Assembly (NCBI GenBank): GCA_018398765.1
Contig: JAHBMJ010005693.1
Location: forward strand, 1-52,990
Source: Chromera velia
Lineage: Eukaryota > Sar > Chromeraceae
Direction of reading: 5' to 3'
DNA length: 52,990 nucleotides
Made by a program: the position numbers and the translations under genes. Positions 1-12,064 of the stretch are shown here, piece after piece (position 1 is the stretch's first letter; each line of letters starts with the position of its first letter). Below the pieces are notes generated by a model. It was given only the letters and a program-made list of their open reading frames with translations. It did no database searches and was not told where the DNA came from.

Positions 1-3000
1 CTACGACATTGGCATCATGTCAGGTGGGTCGATAAAGTCTGGACGGCATGCCCTGAGGCACACTATTCGTTCTTAGTCCGCATTTTACGCCTCATGGGTT
101 TCAACATGGCACAGAGGTGTCCCGGAAAAGCAGTTTAGCGATGGTCCAACGAACAAGGTGCCAATAATCGACGAAGAAGTTCATTTCACACAGATCATGT
201 GACACGTGTGGAGCGATACGCAAGTCTTCTTCTTTTCTCTCTCGCACAATGCCATTTCGGCGTTTCCTCACAGCTTTGCATATATATATATATATATATA
301 TGTAGATGAGCACGTAAGTGCACGTACATAAATCCACTTGACACTTGCAGTTCTTCAACAACTTCCCCCCTCTTGACTTTTTCTGTCTGCTATCTGATTT
401 TTGTAGGCAGCATGTGTGCATGCATATATGCATGTATGCAGGTGCGATGCTGTTTGTGAGGAAAGATTTCGATCTGAACGACTCAGAGGTGGAAGTCGCG
501 GTCGGAATTCTGAACTTCGTCGCGACAGTAGGCGCACTGCTGGCAGGGCGGCTATCAGATGGCCTCGGGCGGAAAGCAGTGATCGGAATTGCAGCGCTCT
601 TCTTTCTCGCAGGTGCCGCGATGCTTGCTGGTGCCTGGAATTATTCATTCTTCGTCGCGGGTAGAATCGTGATGGGATTCGGTGTCGGTGCAGGCCTGAC
701 CGTACCTCCAATGTGAGTCTCTCTCTGCCTCTCTCTGCCTCTCTCTGATTGATCATTGCCCTCCTCGATCCCTTAATTGCCTCTATCTTCTCTCATGTTA
801 GCCTGTCTCTTCAGTCAATCGATTGTTGCATGTCTGTTTGATGCCCTTCTGACACTCTTTGTGGGACCTCGCTCTGCTCTTTCCAACAGCTGGTCTAGGG
901 TGCACATCCCTCTCTCTGCCTCTGCCGCGGTTTCTCTCCCCTCCTCCCTTCACCATCTTGTCGTCTTTCTCCACTCGCAAGCATCGATCCGCCTCTTGCA
1001 TCATGTCTCCTTTCTTGGACAAACAAATAAATAAATCACCGTCCTTGCCTTGCTGGTATTCATTCAATGAATCGGGTCCCATCCCCTAGCTCGCACTCTA
1101 TTTCCTTGTCCCTGCTTCTCTCTCCCCTCTCTGTACCTTCGAACGCTGACTGACTGCAGGTACGTTGCCGAGGTGACCCCTGCAAAGCACAGGGGTGCTC
1201 TCTCGTCTTTGGGTGAGTTCTTCATCAACGTTGGCATCCTCGCGGGGTATGTCGCGGCGTTTTGTCTCCGGTCCCTCCCTCAGGGAATCGAGTGGAGAGT
1301 CATGCTGGGGGTCGGCACTGTACCTCCGCTCTTTATTCTCTTCGGTCAGCGTGTAGACACATGCACATGCAGAGTTCAAACAGAGTCAAGTCAAAAGACT
1401 CGAAGAGAGGGTTGAAAGAAAAAGTGTTTGTATGATCGGGCCGCCTTTCTCCTTCTTTCTCTCGCTCTCTTCTTTCCTGCCCTCTCTCACCCTCTAGCTA
1501 AAAGATGTGACCCAGTCCCAAGCCCCCTTCATTCCACAGAAACGATATATGTCATCCAGGGGGCACTGTGAGCATCAAAACCAACCAACGCTCATACGTG
1601 CTCAGACAGTCGTCTACAGGCAAGTGAGCAAGCAGGAAGGAACGACGGCACTGAGGCAAGCATGCAGAGACGCAGACAGGCAGACAGCACCTCTTAGGGG
1701 GCATTTCAGAGAGCGATCGAGGGAGAGAAACAGGAGAGAAGGAAGGAAGGAAGGAAGGAAGGAAGAAAGGAAGAGGGAGGGAAGGAGGAAGATCTCCATA
1801 CCTTCCCATGCGCTAGGCCACAATGACGATCCAATTGAACACCTCCGTCCCTGCTTCCCCTTAGCCGTCTCCTCTCTTACTTTGGCTGCCTTCCTGCCCG
1901 AAAAAGTCTCTGCCTGTATGGATGGATGGACGCCTGTCTGCAGGGTTGCTGTTCCTTCCCGAATCCCCTCGCTGGCTTGCCCTGGCGGGACGTCATGAAG
2001 AGGCGTTGCGGTCCCTTGAGAGGCTGACGGGATCCTCTGCTCGGGCACAGGAGGTCAGACAGAGGGCGACTGCAAAAAGAGTTGAGGGCCCCCTCAAAAG
2101 TCTGTTTGGAGATCGAAGCAAAAGCTTACATGGGGACACGAAATATCTTCCTTCCTGGTCTTCTGTCTGTGTCTGTGTCTGTATCTGTGTCTGTATCTGT
2201 ATCTGTATCTGGTCTGACTCTCTCCCTCTCTTTCTCTCCCTCCCTCCCTCCTGTCTGTCTTTCTGTCGTTCTCACTTGCATGTAGATGCTGCCTCTCGTG
2301 TGCAGAGGGATCGCGCATGGAAAAATGCATTTCATCAGACATCGATATGCACTGGAGTGCACACAGTATGCGATCTCCCTGCACTCTCCATGCAGATGCT
2401 GAGCTCCTTGCACAAAGCGATCGCGCAGGGGGAGGAAGGTCGCAGGGTGTCCACGTCTGTTGAGCATTCCGCAGCTTCGGGTGGTCTTCGAGGGACTGAA
2501 GTTGAAGAAGAGGGGGGAGGGGCGTCAGAAGGAAGAGGAAGAGGAGTTGAGTCGTCATTTTCAGATTCCGTTCCTGCAGGGCAGGTGGAAGATCGGGGGG
2601 AAGGGGGGGCGGGTAGGAGGGGACGGAGGGGGTCGGTGCTGAAGCTCCAGCAAGCATGGACGGAGATTTTGTGCCCATCAAGCAGGGAACTGAGCAGAAG
2701 GGTCCTTGCAGGTTGGTTGGTTGGTTGGTTGATGTCTGCTTAATTGACTTATTTGTTAGAGCCTTTCTTTCTTTTTTTGTGGTCCGTTTGTTTGTGTGTC
2801 ATGCACTCGCCTGTCGGTTTGCTTTTCCATCTGTTTGTCCGTCTGCATGCATCTCTTGTTCCTTCCTTGTGCCGCACGACACAACAAGACGGGTGGCCGG
2901 AGATCTGCCAACCGTATTGCACGGACGTTGTTTCAACGCGATCCTTGCGATTGACTTTGCGTCCTTGGATCTCTCTGACCATGTCTCTTTGTACCGTGTC

Positions 3001-3418
3001 TGAATACAGGCTAGATCTCTATCAGTCGGTCTGTTTCTGTAGGTACGCATCTGTGGGTACGCGGCTGCGTGTGCACGGTGTCGCGCTAGCAGACGGAGAG
3101 CCTAGATCAGATGAGACGGGTGACAATGGAAAGGATTCTTTCCACGGATTCCACTTGCGTCTGCACGTTGCTGTCGGACTTGTTGTATCAGAATGTTTCA
3201 GCCCTCCTCTCTGAGAATTCAACGGACTGACTGACTGACTGACTGACTGACTGACTGACTGACTGTCTGTCTGTCTGTCTGTCTGTCTGCGTGCAGCCCT
3301 TGGAGTTGCGGCCCTGACCCAACTGACTGGGATAGAGGCTGTGACCTACTACTCAACAACGATTCTGACCAAGGTGAGTGCTGTACATGCTCTGTTTGTT
3401 TCTTGGGGGGGTCGGCCT

Positions 3419-3453
<35 letters not shown>

Positions 3454-4836
3454 TTTTTTCTGGGGGCCCCTCCTTCATTATTTTTTTGTTTCTTTTTTTG
3501 TCTCTCTCATTCTCCCAAGGCGCCTTTCCCTCTGTGATGACATGCAGGTCGGCTTCAAAGAGGACAGTGGCGAAGCCTTTCTTGCGACAGTGGCGATGGG
3601 CAGTCTGAAACTTGCGGCGGTGGGGGTGGCAATCAGCTTTGTCGATCGGGCGGGAAGGTCAGAGAGAGTGCCAAAGGTCGATCCCGAAAGTTAAGCGGTT
3701 GAAGGGAAGAGAAAGAAATAGGGCAAGGAAGAATCGAACAGAATAAGAAGAACGCAGGATAATCGGCAGATTGAATGAGAAAGCCGAGCGATTTGAATTA
3801 TTGGTTTGTTTTTGCGTTCGTTTCTGGCCCTCTTTCTATTTCTTCGACAACAGTCACCTAGATCCCTCCCTGGTTCTCGGAGCACTCCCAGTGTGCTTGG
3901 TGGTGTGTCTCTGCACGTGTGTTTCTATTCCCCTTCAGTTGTTTCACAGTCAACCATCCATTCCTTGGAGTGCCATCATTCATTTTTTTTTTCTTCTCCC
4001 TCTCCTTCTCTTTTCCTGCATGGTCGTCTCCACCCAATCTGTCGTTTGTTTCTCTTTCACTTTTGTTCCTTGCAGGCGCCCCCTGCTGCTGGCCAGCTTC
4101 GCCACCCAGGCTCTCTCTCTGTTCGCATTCGGGTGGTTCTCCTTGAGCGGCGCCCCCGGTTGGGCTTTGCTTGCGTCGTTCTCTCTCTATGCTGTCGGGT
4201 TTTCTCTGGGAGCGGGGCCGCTCGTGTACACCCTCCCTGCTGAACTCCTGCCTCTTCGGTTGAGGGGAACCGGTGTTGGACTGGCGATGTTCTTCTGCAG
4301 GTGAGGTGAGGGGATGAGGGAGGGAGGGAAGGAGGGAATGCAGTTGGGGGTGAAAGGCTCTCTCCTTTCTCTGTGCGTGCGGCTCTGTCCTTTCTCTGTG
4401 CCTTCATGATGTGGATGTGTGTAATGAGTTGCTGGTTGCGTCTGCGTGCTTCTGTCCTCTGTGCATGGTGTGAGACCTTCGAGGGAGGGAGTGTTTGCTC
4501 TCTGCGTTAGAGTAAAGGGCTGTCAGAGAGTTCAATAAGAGGGAGAAAAATAAGACCGCTCAATAAGAGGGAGAAAAATAAGACCGCTAAACGCAAAAGC
4601 GGGACCACAGGCGGCGGCTTGATGGGCATACGAAAAGACCAGACACCTTCTTTCTTTCTCTCTCTGCGTTGCTATCTCGGTCGATGTCTTGAAATCAAAA
4701 GGACCCACCCAGCTAGTTGTGTGACTCTCTTGTCTTCTCTTTGCAAGCTGAGTACATCATGTTGCTCTGTGTGTAAGCGCCAAACGCATCTATCTCGTTC
4801 TCCGTCAAACGCACACTTTCTGTTGCCCCTTCCCCT

Positions 4837-4877
<41 letters not shown>

Positions 4878-4884
4878 CGTGTGC

Positions 4885-4916
<32 letters not shown>

Positions 4917-5283
4917 TGTACGAACAAAAATTCGCAGACTTGTCTCAGCAACGACCGCCATCAGCTTTCTCTCCCTGTCGGATGCTCTGGGGACTGCTGG
5001 AGTCTTCCTGATGTTCGGGGGTGTTGCAGCCCTCAGCGTGGTCTTTGTCTTCGTGGCCGTGCCAGAGACCAGAGGAACTTCTCTCGAGCGAATCGAAGAG
5101 GCCGAATCTTCCTCTGCATCCTCTGCAGGAGGGGGGCTCCGAGAGGTCCGCTCTTCCCCTGCACCCCTAGTTGGCCCTGTGTCAACCCCCTCGGGGAGGG
5201 AGGGTCTGTTGGAGAGCGGGGGGATTTCGTTGGCTGACCCTCTGGTGGAAAAAAATCAAACGAAGTCAATGCAGGATCCCTGA
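1..5283 (+). CDS. Sugar-porter family MFS transporter, 9 exons, 5' partial
   Basis: Exons read as 1-23, 442-712, 1160-1344, 1944-2053, 2396-2711, 3297-3373, 3548-3657, 4076-4300 and 4938-5283 (TGA). All junctions are GT..AG and all phases agree, giving about 553 residues. The window opens inside TM1 with the YDIGIMSGA motif. Other family signatures are GRLSDGLGRK (loop 2-3, exon 2), the PPMYVAEVTPAKHRG loop (exons 2-3), PESPRWL (exon 4), QLTGIEAVTYYS of TM7 (exon 6), DRAGRRP (exons 7-8), PAELLPLRLRG (exon 8) and the terminal PETRGTSLE (exon 9). The protein should be a 12-TM membrane carrier moving a hexose or polyol, probably by facilitation or proton symport; the substrate cannot be read from sequence. 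The cytoplasmic loop between TM6 and TM7 (exon 5) is enlarged by a Gly/Glu/Ser/Arg-rich insert. Only the first TM1 residues and the N-terminus are missing, because they lie off the left edge. Family assignment is firm. Confidence 0.93.
280..302. repeat. (TA)n microsatellite in intron 1 of the MFS gene
   Basis: About eleven TA units lie within the first visible intron of the sugar-porter gene. Confidence 0.85.
3226..3289. repeat. (GACT)n followed by (GTCT)n ahead of exon 6
   Basis: A run of GACT-type tetranucleotides switches to GTCT-type tetranucleotides and ends a few bases before the GTGCAG acceptor of exon 6. The second block probably serves as the polypyrimidine tract for that acceptor. 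Confidence 0.85.
4532..4587. repeat. Exact 28-bp tandem duplication in intron 8 of the MFS gene
   Basis: A 28-bp unit starting TCAATAAGAGGG and ending AAGACCGC occurs twice back to back (4532-4559 and 4560-4587) without a difference, so the duplication is recent. Confidence 0.9.
4846..4916. repeat. (GT)n microsatellite in intron 8 of the MFS gene
   Basis: Two GT tracts separated by a short GAGCGTGTGCGTGC interruption lie just upstream of the last exon of the transporter gene. Confidence 0.9.
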
Positions 5284-5636
5284 AAGCTGATTGGCATCAG
5301 CTGTCTAGTCTGCCGAAGGGGGGAACCAGGGGTGCATGTGATTCTTTGATTGAGTGAATTTCATTCCGTGAAGAGGCGAGGACACCCAGCGGAGAGGTTT
5401 AATTGCTTTCATTGAGATTTCAATTTTAAAGGGATGGCGCGGTTCGGGCGTTCCATAGATTTCTTTTCCGCAATTCTGAAGAAGCAACTTTGAAAGCTCT
5501 ATCTCAAATCAAATCTAGAATCAAATCAATCAAATCAAAAGTCAAGTGCGGTACGTGTTTGTAGGCAGAGACCTAGGCAGAGACTACATTAAAGAATTGT
5601 GACCTGCTTCAGCTGGTGATTCTATCCTATCCTATC
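5284..5636. other. Downstream flank of the MFS gene, no gene seen
   Basis: This follows the transporter stop codon. It presumably contains the 3' UTR and poly(A) signal of that gene, but I see no clear signal to place. The composition shifts from GC-rich to AT-rich toward the repeat element that follows. Confidence 0.5.
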
Positions 5637-6124
5637 TTATTCTATTCTACAAGCTGCGTATATACCTTTCTGGTGATTCTCTGCAGAAATAGACATCTGA
5701 TTAGTAGAAATATAGGGACTATGTCCCATGGCACGCCCTGGCCATTTTATTATCAGAAGGTTATTGGATCCATCAGATGGAGTGAGACTTCATGGATCAG
5801 TTTACTATTTGCATTTATACCTCTGTTTAGCTCAACTTTTGGTCTTTGTATTAACTGAATTCACTCTGCATGGATTTCTGTATACATGAAAGTATGAACA
5901 GAATTATTCATGCACGCGAAATATACGAATTACTCTCACATGGCGCACGATACCTTTGCATGCCTGACATGCCTGGACACGCACAGATACTGACGCCGCG
6001 TATGCATCATGTCGAATTTCACTCACCCCCCTCATTTCGGAGATGATTGTTCAATCACAAGATCGAAAAAATGAGTTTCAAAATTTGATGCATGCACGTT
6101 TGTTTTCATGAATTCAGTTTGACC

Positions 6125-6374
6125 AGTACCGATGCTCCGCAGTACTGTCAAAGATAATGACGCTCTGCACTGTTTGTATTTCTTTCTGTATTTGTGTTTC
6201 CATCAGTGTCGCTCCGCACTGTTTGTGTATCAGTTAGTGACGCTCTACACTGCTTGTCTAATTATCAATGACGCCCTACACTGATTGATTGTCTGAATGT
6301 GTATGTATACTTCTATTTCACAGTGACGCCCTGCACTGTATGGTTAACTTCCTTCTCAGTAATGCCCTGCACTG
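6125..6374. repeat. Array of seven hairpin-forming CAGTG..CACTG motifs
   Basis: Related short motifs sit at about 6125-6148, 6155-6172, 6204-6221, 6231-6252, 6266-6283, 6321-6338 and 6357-6374. Most read close to CAGTGACGCCCTGCACTG, in which the ends CAGTG and CACTG are complementary and enclose a conserved CGC-CT core. Spacing is irregular (about 30-55 bp) and the spacers are not similar, so this is not a simple tandem repeat. Confidence 0.6.
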
Positions 6375-7572
6375 ATTGACTTTGTTGGATATGTGAATGT
6401 GACTCCCTACACCCCCACATATATTATATACCTGATTGAAAAGAAGTGAAGAAGAGTAGGTGTGTCTCCCTGCACTCCTACGCAGTCCCTCCATTGCTTT
6501 CTTTACCAGCTGTCTCCAGAGCCAGTTCCTTCCTCTGCCGTCCTCTGCTTTTCCCAAAACCTCACCGACTCGGAAAGTCACGTTCTCCACTGTTATTATG
6601 GTGATATCCCCCAATGCTTTCATGAAGGGAAATGAAGGTGCGGTCATCATGGCTGAGTAGCTGGGAGGCACAGGGGGCCCTACAAAGTAGTTGCACATGT
6701 ACGATGCCACGTGCGGAGCAGGCCTTTGTCCCCCCACTTGTGTACCCCCTTGTACTGGGGGTCCACCCCCTCTGAGGGCCCTCTCCCCCTCGCTCTGCCT
6801 CTCTCTGCGTGTTTCTTACAGATATCGAGACACGCCCTCTCAATTTCGAGTTTTAAAGTGCCCAACTGATTCCTAATGCATACACTAATGCTTCAGTCCC
6901 CTGCAGTCGTATCCTTCATTATGCTCCCTTTGTCGAGCATAACCGGGGCACTCGTTTTGTTGCTGTTGCTTATTGCTCTCAGACTGGGGATTAAAGTTGG
7001 AATTGATGTTGAAGCATCCGGAGGCAGTTTAATATCCTCCATGGAATCCTCCACTTTTTTTTTTTTTTCTGTGTTTCCACCTCTCTCCCCTCTGCCTCCG
7101 TGATTCAGGGGAGGGTTGCCAGTCCCACCAACGTAGTTTACACTTTTAAACTCCCCCGGAGGGGGGGCCAGTGACATGGATAGCTGCTGCTGCTGCTGGG
7201 TTTGGTTCGAGGTGACTAACTGTTGTAAAGCTATTGCAGTTTATCTTGCCTGCCATGGCTCTGCACTTATCTATTAGTTTTTCTGGGTTGTTGTACTGAT
7301 CTTGGGTTATCTGTATGGACCAAAGGACCTGGTAGTGGTTGACAATGGACTTACGAACAGCGAGCCTCAGGGCTCTGGTGCGATCGGTGGTATTATCCTC
7401 CACACTGGCGTTTTTGGTCCGTTTGTTAAGGTTCTCGTACTTGACCACGACTTCTTGAAACGAGTAGACTCAAAAATCTACATCAGCTGCTCTCGCCCAT
7501 TCCTGATTGACTTCGCCTCTTTTTTATTTGTCCACAAACTGGAGAGCGGTGTAGATCTCAGAATTAAGGGCA

Positions 7573-7935
7573 TCAACGTACTTCTTCTAAGAGATTGTCC
7601 GGGGAGATTGTCCGGTTTGGACCCATGCCTGACTTCAACGTATTGTCACCATCCTCTTTTCTTCTGTAAACAGTATCGGCTGCTGGACCTGCCTTTGGAT
7701 AGTTCTGACATGCGAGTAACAACTGATTGAAATCCCATTGTACAACCTCCTCCTCTGTCTTGCTAAACAGTCTGACATTGGAGTCTTGGATGCACACTAT
7801 GCTCTTTCTCTACTTTTCTACGTTTCGATTAATAAAGGGATACTCCCCCAGAGGTTTCTCTGCTTCTTTTTTTGACTCTGACATTTCACTGATGATTTCA
7901 GTCTCTACTCTCAATCAACTGTTGTTCATCTGACT
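7573..7935 (-). pseudogene. Gag-like fragment inside the decayed element
   Basis: Reading leftward from the right-hand repeat, a frame opens with a charged Met-Ser-Glu-Ser-Lys-Lys stretch, hits a stop after about 25 residues, and resumes for about 75 residues containing EEEVVQWDFNQLLLACQNYP. A second frame continues at 7448-7146 with QYNNPEKLIDKCRAMAGK and a Pro/Ala-rich tail. The position next to a terminal repeat and the composition suggest a decayed gag. No zinc knuckle or polymerase motif is visible, so the call is tentative. Confidence 0.3.
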
Positions 7936-8352
7936 CTGAGACTCGCTGGCGTCACTAGTGGAAATATAGGGACTATGTCCCATGGTACGCCCTGGCCATT
8001 TTATTATCAGAAGGTTATTGGCTCCGTCAGATGGAGTGAGACTTCATGGATCAGTTCACTATTTGTATTCATCCTTGTGTTTGGCTTAACTTTTGGTCTT
8101 TGTATTAATTGAATTCACTCTGCATGGATTTCTATATACATGGAAGTATGAACAGAATTATTCATGCATGCGAAATACGCGAATTACTCTCATACGGCGT
8201 ACGATACCTTTGCATGTCTGACACGGCTGGATACGCACACATACTGACGCTGCACATACATCATGTCAAATTTCACTTCTATCTTATTCGATCTATCTTA
8301 CAAGCTGCATATATACCTTTCTGGCAATTCTCTGCAGAAATAGACATCTGAT

Positions 8353-9327
8353 TCAGTTTTTTTTATCTATGTAAATACTCATTCAATCTAACGAACAAAA
8401 ATATATAAAAAAATATTGAGTAGACAAGGGGTCATGATCACCACTCTTATTAATATTTTAAATAACTTAAAAATAAAGATGAAGAACAAAATATAGTATA
8501 GTCTACAAAAAAATGTAGGGCAGCCGGGGCGGGGTTGAAGATTGAAGTAGGCTGAACTAGAAGCTGAAATTATTAGTAAGATTAAACTACTACTTATGCC
8601 AGTGGTTTATATTAAACAGATCGAGCGTGAAGGCTACAGTGAAGCACTCTATGGTCTGAAACAATTTAAACCATTATAATCAAGTGATTTAATAGTCAAG
8701 TGATCTCTGAGTTTTTAATGGTGCAAGCCGTCCCCCCATTGCCAGTGGCCCAGTGCATATAATATGCTGCGCATTAGACCTTGGAACATTTATCCTAGCT
8801 ATCCTATCCTTACTTTATTTTTTAATTATTCTTAATTTAGTTTAAGATCTTATAAAAATATATTATATTCGAGTTGATCTGCCTAGAAATTTTTATGAAT
8901 TATGGATTTCAGATTCTGCATATTATGAACTATGGATTTCAGATCGATTCTGCATACAAACTGGGGTGCAACCCGCTGCAGGCCCGCCGGTGCAAGCACA
9001 CACGTACGCCTGCACGCGGCCGGGCTAGTCGGCGGATCGAATTTCAAAAGTGATCGCCCTGGTCATCAGAAGCTCAAACGCGAACTTGATGTTGACAACT
9101 GCATGAATGCGCGGAGAGGGACAAGGAAATTGAAAGGAATACAGAAAGAGAAAGCAGGTTAAGAAAAAGAAGTCAGCTAGCTGAAGAGAAAAATCTGTCG
9201 GGACATCCAGCGGTTTTCTCCGGCTGACTCGATCCGCCTTCATGTGCCATGCAGATTGTGCCGTGCCTTACAAAAGAAGGGTCTCAAAGTTTGCTTGTCT
9301 CGTAGAGCTTTCTGATCTCGCAGTTCA
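8353..9327. other. AT-rich region, no gene seen
   Basis: The stretch to about 8900 is strongly AT-rich and contains no reading frame of note. It then becomes mixed up to the 3' end of MGST3. No terminal repeat or recognisable domain was found. Confidence 0.5.
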
Positions 9328-11270
9328 TCAATTTACAAAGGGCATAAAACTGAGTCTTTTTCTCTCTCTGCCCCCCCTCTCTCCGCATACTTGCAAATAC
9401 CATATGGGCATGATCGAAGCTTTTGGAAATGACTGCATGGATACAAGCATGCAAGAAAGGAAGAACACTGACGGACTGATGAGAGTAAGCAGGCCAACGT
9501 AAGCGATCAATCCCCACTGCCGTTTTTTCGGGTGTCCTGCACAGAGAAGAGAGGTCATCTAATCAGTCAGTCAGTCAGCCAGTCAGGGATGGAAGCAACT
9601 TGAAGGGAGAGCGGCAAAAAGAAAAACAGAAGATGATAGACGACGGAGAAACAGACAACCACCAGCCGTCACCATCCAGGATGGCAAAACGAAAGACTGC
9701 CCAAAACGACGAACCCGACATTAGACAGACAGAAAGGCAGACAGACGGCCACAAAGACGTAACCAGGTGCAGTGTTTCGCAGCGCAGAAGGGCGAGTAGG
9801 CTGAATTTGCGAACAGCGCGTCGAGCGGAGCTTCACCAGAGGCATAAAAGCTTTCTTACACATTCCGAATCGTATGTGTCTCTTACACGGGCCTATACAG
9901 GTTGCGCCCTCCCACGCCGCCATTGTCTTGCACTTTTTGTTCGCTGCCAGCTGCGATGGCAGTGCAGACAGCCACCCGACGCACGACACAGAGGCAAGAA
10001 GAGTCCCCGGTATTGATCGAGAAAGCAACTCAACATACGTGCAAAAGCTGCAGCGAAGAAGACAGACACAGTAGAGCACGGAGGAAAATAGACCTACCGG
10101 TCTGGTATCCCACCGCGTAGAGGAGACGGCCAATCATCCAAAGGGCCCCGGCAACCGCACACACGACAGGGTGCCGAATTCCCCCGATGGTCAGAAGAAA
10201 GAGAAACTGGGGGTAGTTCTCCAACGTATTCTGGTGGGATCTCTGGTAACAGTTGAAGGCGTCGCAATCCGAGTCTGCATGCACCACGTCAAAAAAGACG
10301 CAAAAGAAGAACGAGAACAATCAGACAGACAGCCGGGATGTTCTAGCGTGGAAGAGTTCTTGCTGTCGTCTGCCCATGTCTCTTCAGTCTGTCCTCATCC
10401 CATATCCTATCCTCTATGCCTTACTCCTCTTTCTCTCACCTGCCCCACCCCCTCGTGTCCCCCCCCTCACCCGACCCCCCCTGCTCCTCTGTTCAATTCC
10501 GCCCCCAGACTCAACCGTCCTAACGCCGACCAAGCGACCGACCAGGAATCGGAAGAAGAGATTGCTCATCGGTGGAAATTCCAGAGCCCTTCCACGTCCG
10601 TGTGACCCCTGCACGACAGACAATTAATTGAATGAAGAGAGCACAGGGGCAAACATAAGAGGACGACACTTGTGTGAGACAAGAAACAGTGTATTCAGCC
10701 ATACTCAGAGAGAGGGGAGGAGAAAGGGTGAAAAAGGGGCGCTCGTATGAGAAAAGAAACAGTTTATTCAGCCATAACCAGAGAGAGGGGGCTCGTATGA
10801 GACAAGAAACAGTCTATTCAACCATACTCAGAAAGAGGGGAGGAGAAAGGGTAAAAATGGGGTGCGCGTGAGAGAAACTAAACAGTTTATTCAACCATAC
10901 TGAGAGAGAGGGGAGGCACAAGCAACAACGTATATCTATAGATCCGTAACTGCTCAGAGAGTACGTCACTGTTGTTATTCACAGGAACGTAGACGGACGG
11001 ACCCTTGACAGCATACATTTCCGGGTACTCTACTCCGTAGCGCTTTCTGGCCATTGTAACCTGGAGGCTCAAGAACGTCAGCATGAAGACGCTGACGCAC
11101 GCCTCGAGGATGATGTACCCATATTCTGCAATGGCACAAGGAAGGCGATAGCAGCGATCCGTCCATCCCTCCGTTAATTGGCATCAATGCGGTCGAGTCA
11201 TTCAAGCCCTCCATGGCGAGGTCACATGGCGCTCACCGGGGGGGAAGTGGATTTCTCTGTGGATTGACAT
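9328..11270 (-). CDS. MGST3: Microsomal glutathione S-transferase 3 (MAPEG family), 4 exons
   Basis: Minus-strand exons are 11270-11237 (ATG), 11125-11003, 10274-10098 and 9536-9328 (TGA). Phases are consistent, acceptors are ATTGCAG, CATGCAG and TGTGCAG, and the product is about 180 residues. It starts [16 protein letters not shown] and carries the family hallmarks: [14 protein letters not shown] after TM1, [16 protein letters not shown] (the glutathione-binding region of the FNCxQRxHQN type) before TM2, [28 protein letters not shown], and [18 protein letters not shown] for TM4. MAPEG proteins of this branch are trimeric ER or outer-mitochondrial membrane enzymes that conjugate glutathione or reduce lipid hydroperoxides. 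Typical length is about 150 residues; the extra ~30 at the C-terminus may be real or may hide a further intron. The gene is divergent from the KH-protein gene. Confidence 0.9.
10672..10918. repeat. Four degenerate ~60-bp tandem repeats in MGST3 intron 2
   Basis: Units share GAGACAAGAAACAGT-TTATTCAGCCATA-CTCAGAGAGAGGGGAGG-like sequence, start near 10672, 10742, 10796 and 10870, and vary in length because the AGGAGAAAGGGT tail is present or absent. They lie wholly between exons 2 and 3 of the minus-strand gene. Confidence 0.8.
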
Positions 11271-12064
11271 GTCTGTTTGGTACCTCCGAATGTCAACAGC
11301 GCAGGACGGAAAGGTGATGCTGTAGACACTCACTCTACCAGTGGGTAACACATTTTTTGCAACTTGTCTCCGTCAGGTGCACAACAAATTGGCTTCACTT
11401 GAGTCATCTACAGGGCCTGACGAGTGTAGGTGAAGTGCACGTCACGACTGTGGGGCAAATGTACAGCTCCCCACTGACACAAAGGTGACCACAAGTCGTC
11501 AGACATCGTCAGACAGGTCTGCCCTTTTGAGCTTCGGTCAGACTGTGTCGAGTTTCTGTAAAGTGCCTCCAACCGGGATGAATTTCCGGGGCCAATCTGC
11601 CTGTGCATTTCGCTTTCCGGGACACTTCGCATGCCTGAACATGCCTGAACGACATGTCTTCAATTCGATTTTTCGCGATCCTCTTTCAACGGGTTTGCCT
11701 TCCTTTCTGAATGGCCTGATCTTTGCGCCCTTGCACCCGACTGACAGAAATACCTTTCGTGTAGAGACGAGAAAAGAAGGGAAGAGTCTGAAACTCGCTA
11801 CCTATGCAGCAGAAGCAGAAGAAAGGAAACGCGTCGAAACTGTGAGAAAATAAAAGAAAGAGTTCGACCCTCAAGCCCAATTGGGTGGGAGTCGAAAGAA
11901 TCCAATCCAATCAACTGATCGAGGAAAGGCAAGCAGACAACGCCAAAGTCGCTCCGCTTGCTTTCTTCCGGTTGTCTTGACTTCCATTTGCAGCATTCTT
12001 TTTCAATCATCTTTTTTTGTGGAAAAGCTTACCGACCAACAAGACAAGCCTCCTTATTCTTCCT
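11271..12064. promoter_or_regulatory. Shared upstream region of MGST3 (-) and the KH gene (+)
   Basis: This ~0.8-kb gap lies between two divergent start codons, so it should contain both promoters and 5' UTRs. No TATA-like box or known motif can be assigned. A short direct repeat ATGCCTGAAC occurs twice near 11632-11650. The function is inferred from position only. Confidence 0.45.

Larger units (their letters stand above)
5637..8352 (-). mobile_element. Decayed repeat-flanked retroelement-like unit
   Basis: Two long direct repeats bracket about 1.9 kb. Block B occurs at about 5703-6027 and again at about 7966-8278, with many substitutions and few indels. A shorter block A (the TTCTCTGCAGAAATAGACATC motif region) lies before B on the left (about 5637-5702) but after B on the right (about 8283-8352), so the order is A-B-internal-B-A with all copies direct. 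The internal part has fragmentary frames on the minus strand, including one with gag-like composition near the right repeat. This resembles an old LTR element or a rearranged tandem pair. Boundaries and target-site duplication could not be fixed by eye. Confidence 0.5.

Noticed and set aside
6125-6374. CRISPR-like array
   Set aside because: Repeats are degenerate, spacers irregular, and the genome is eukaryotic.
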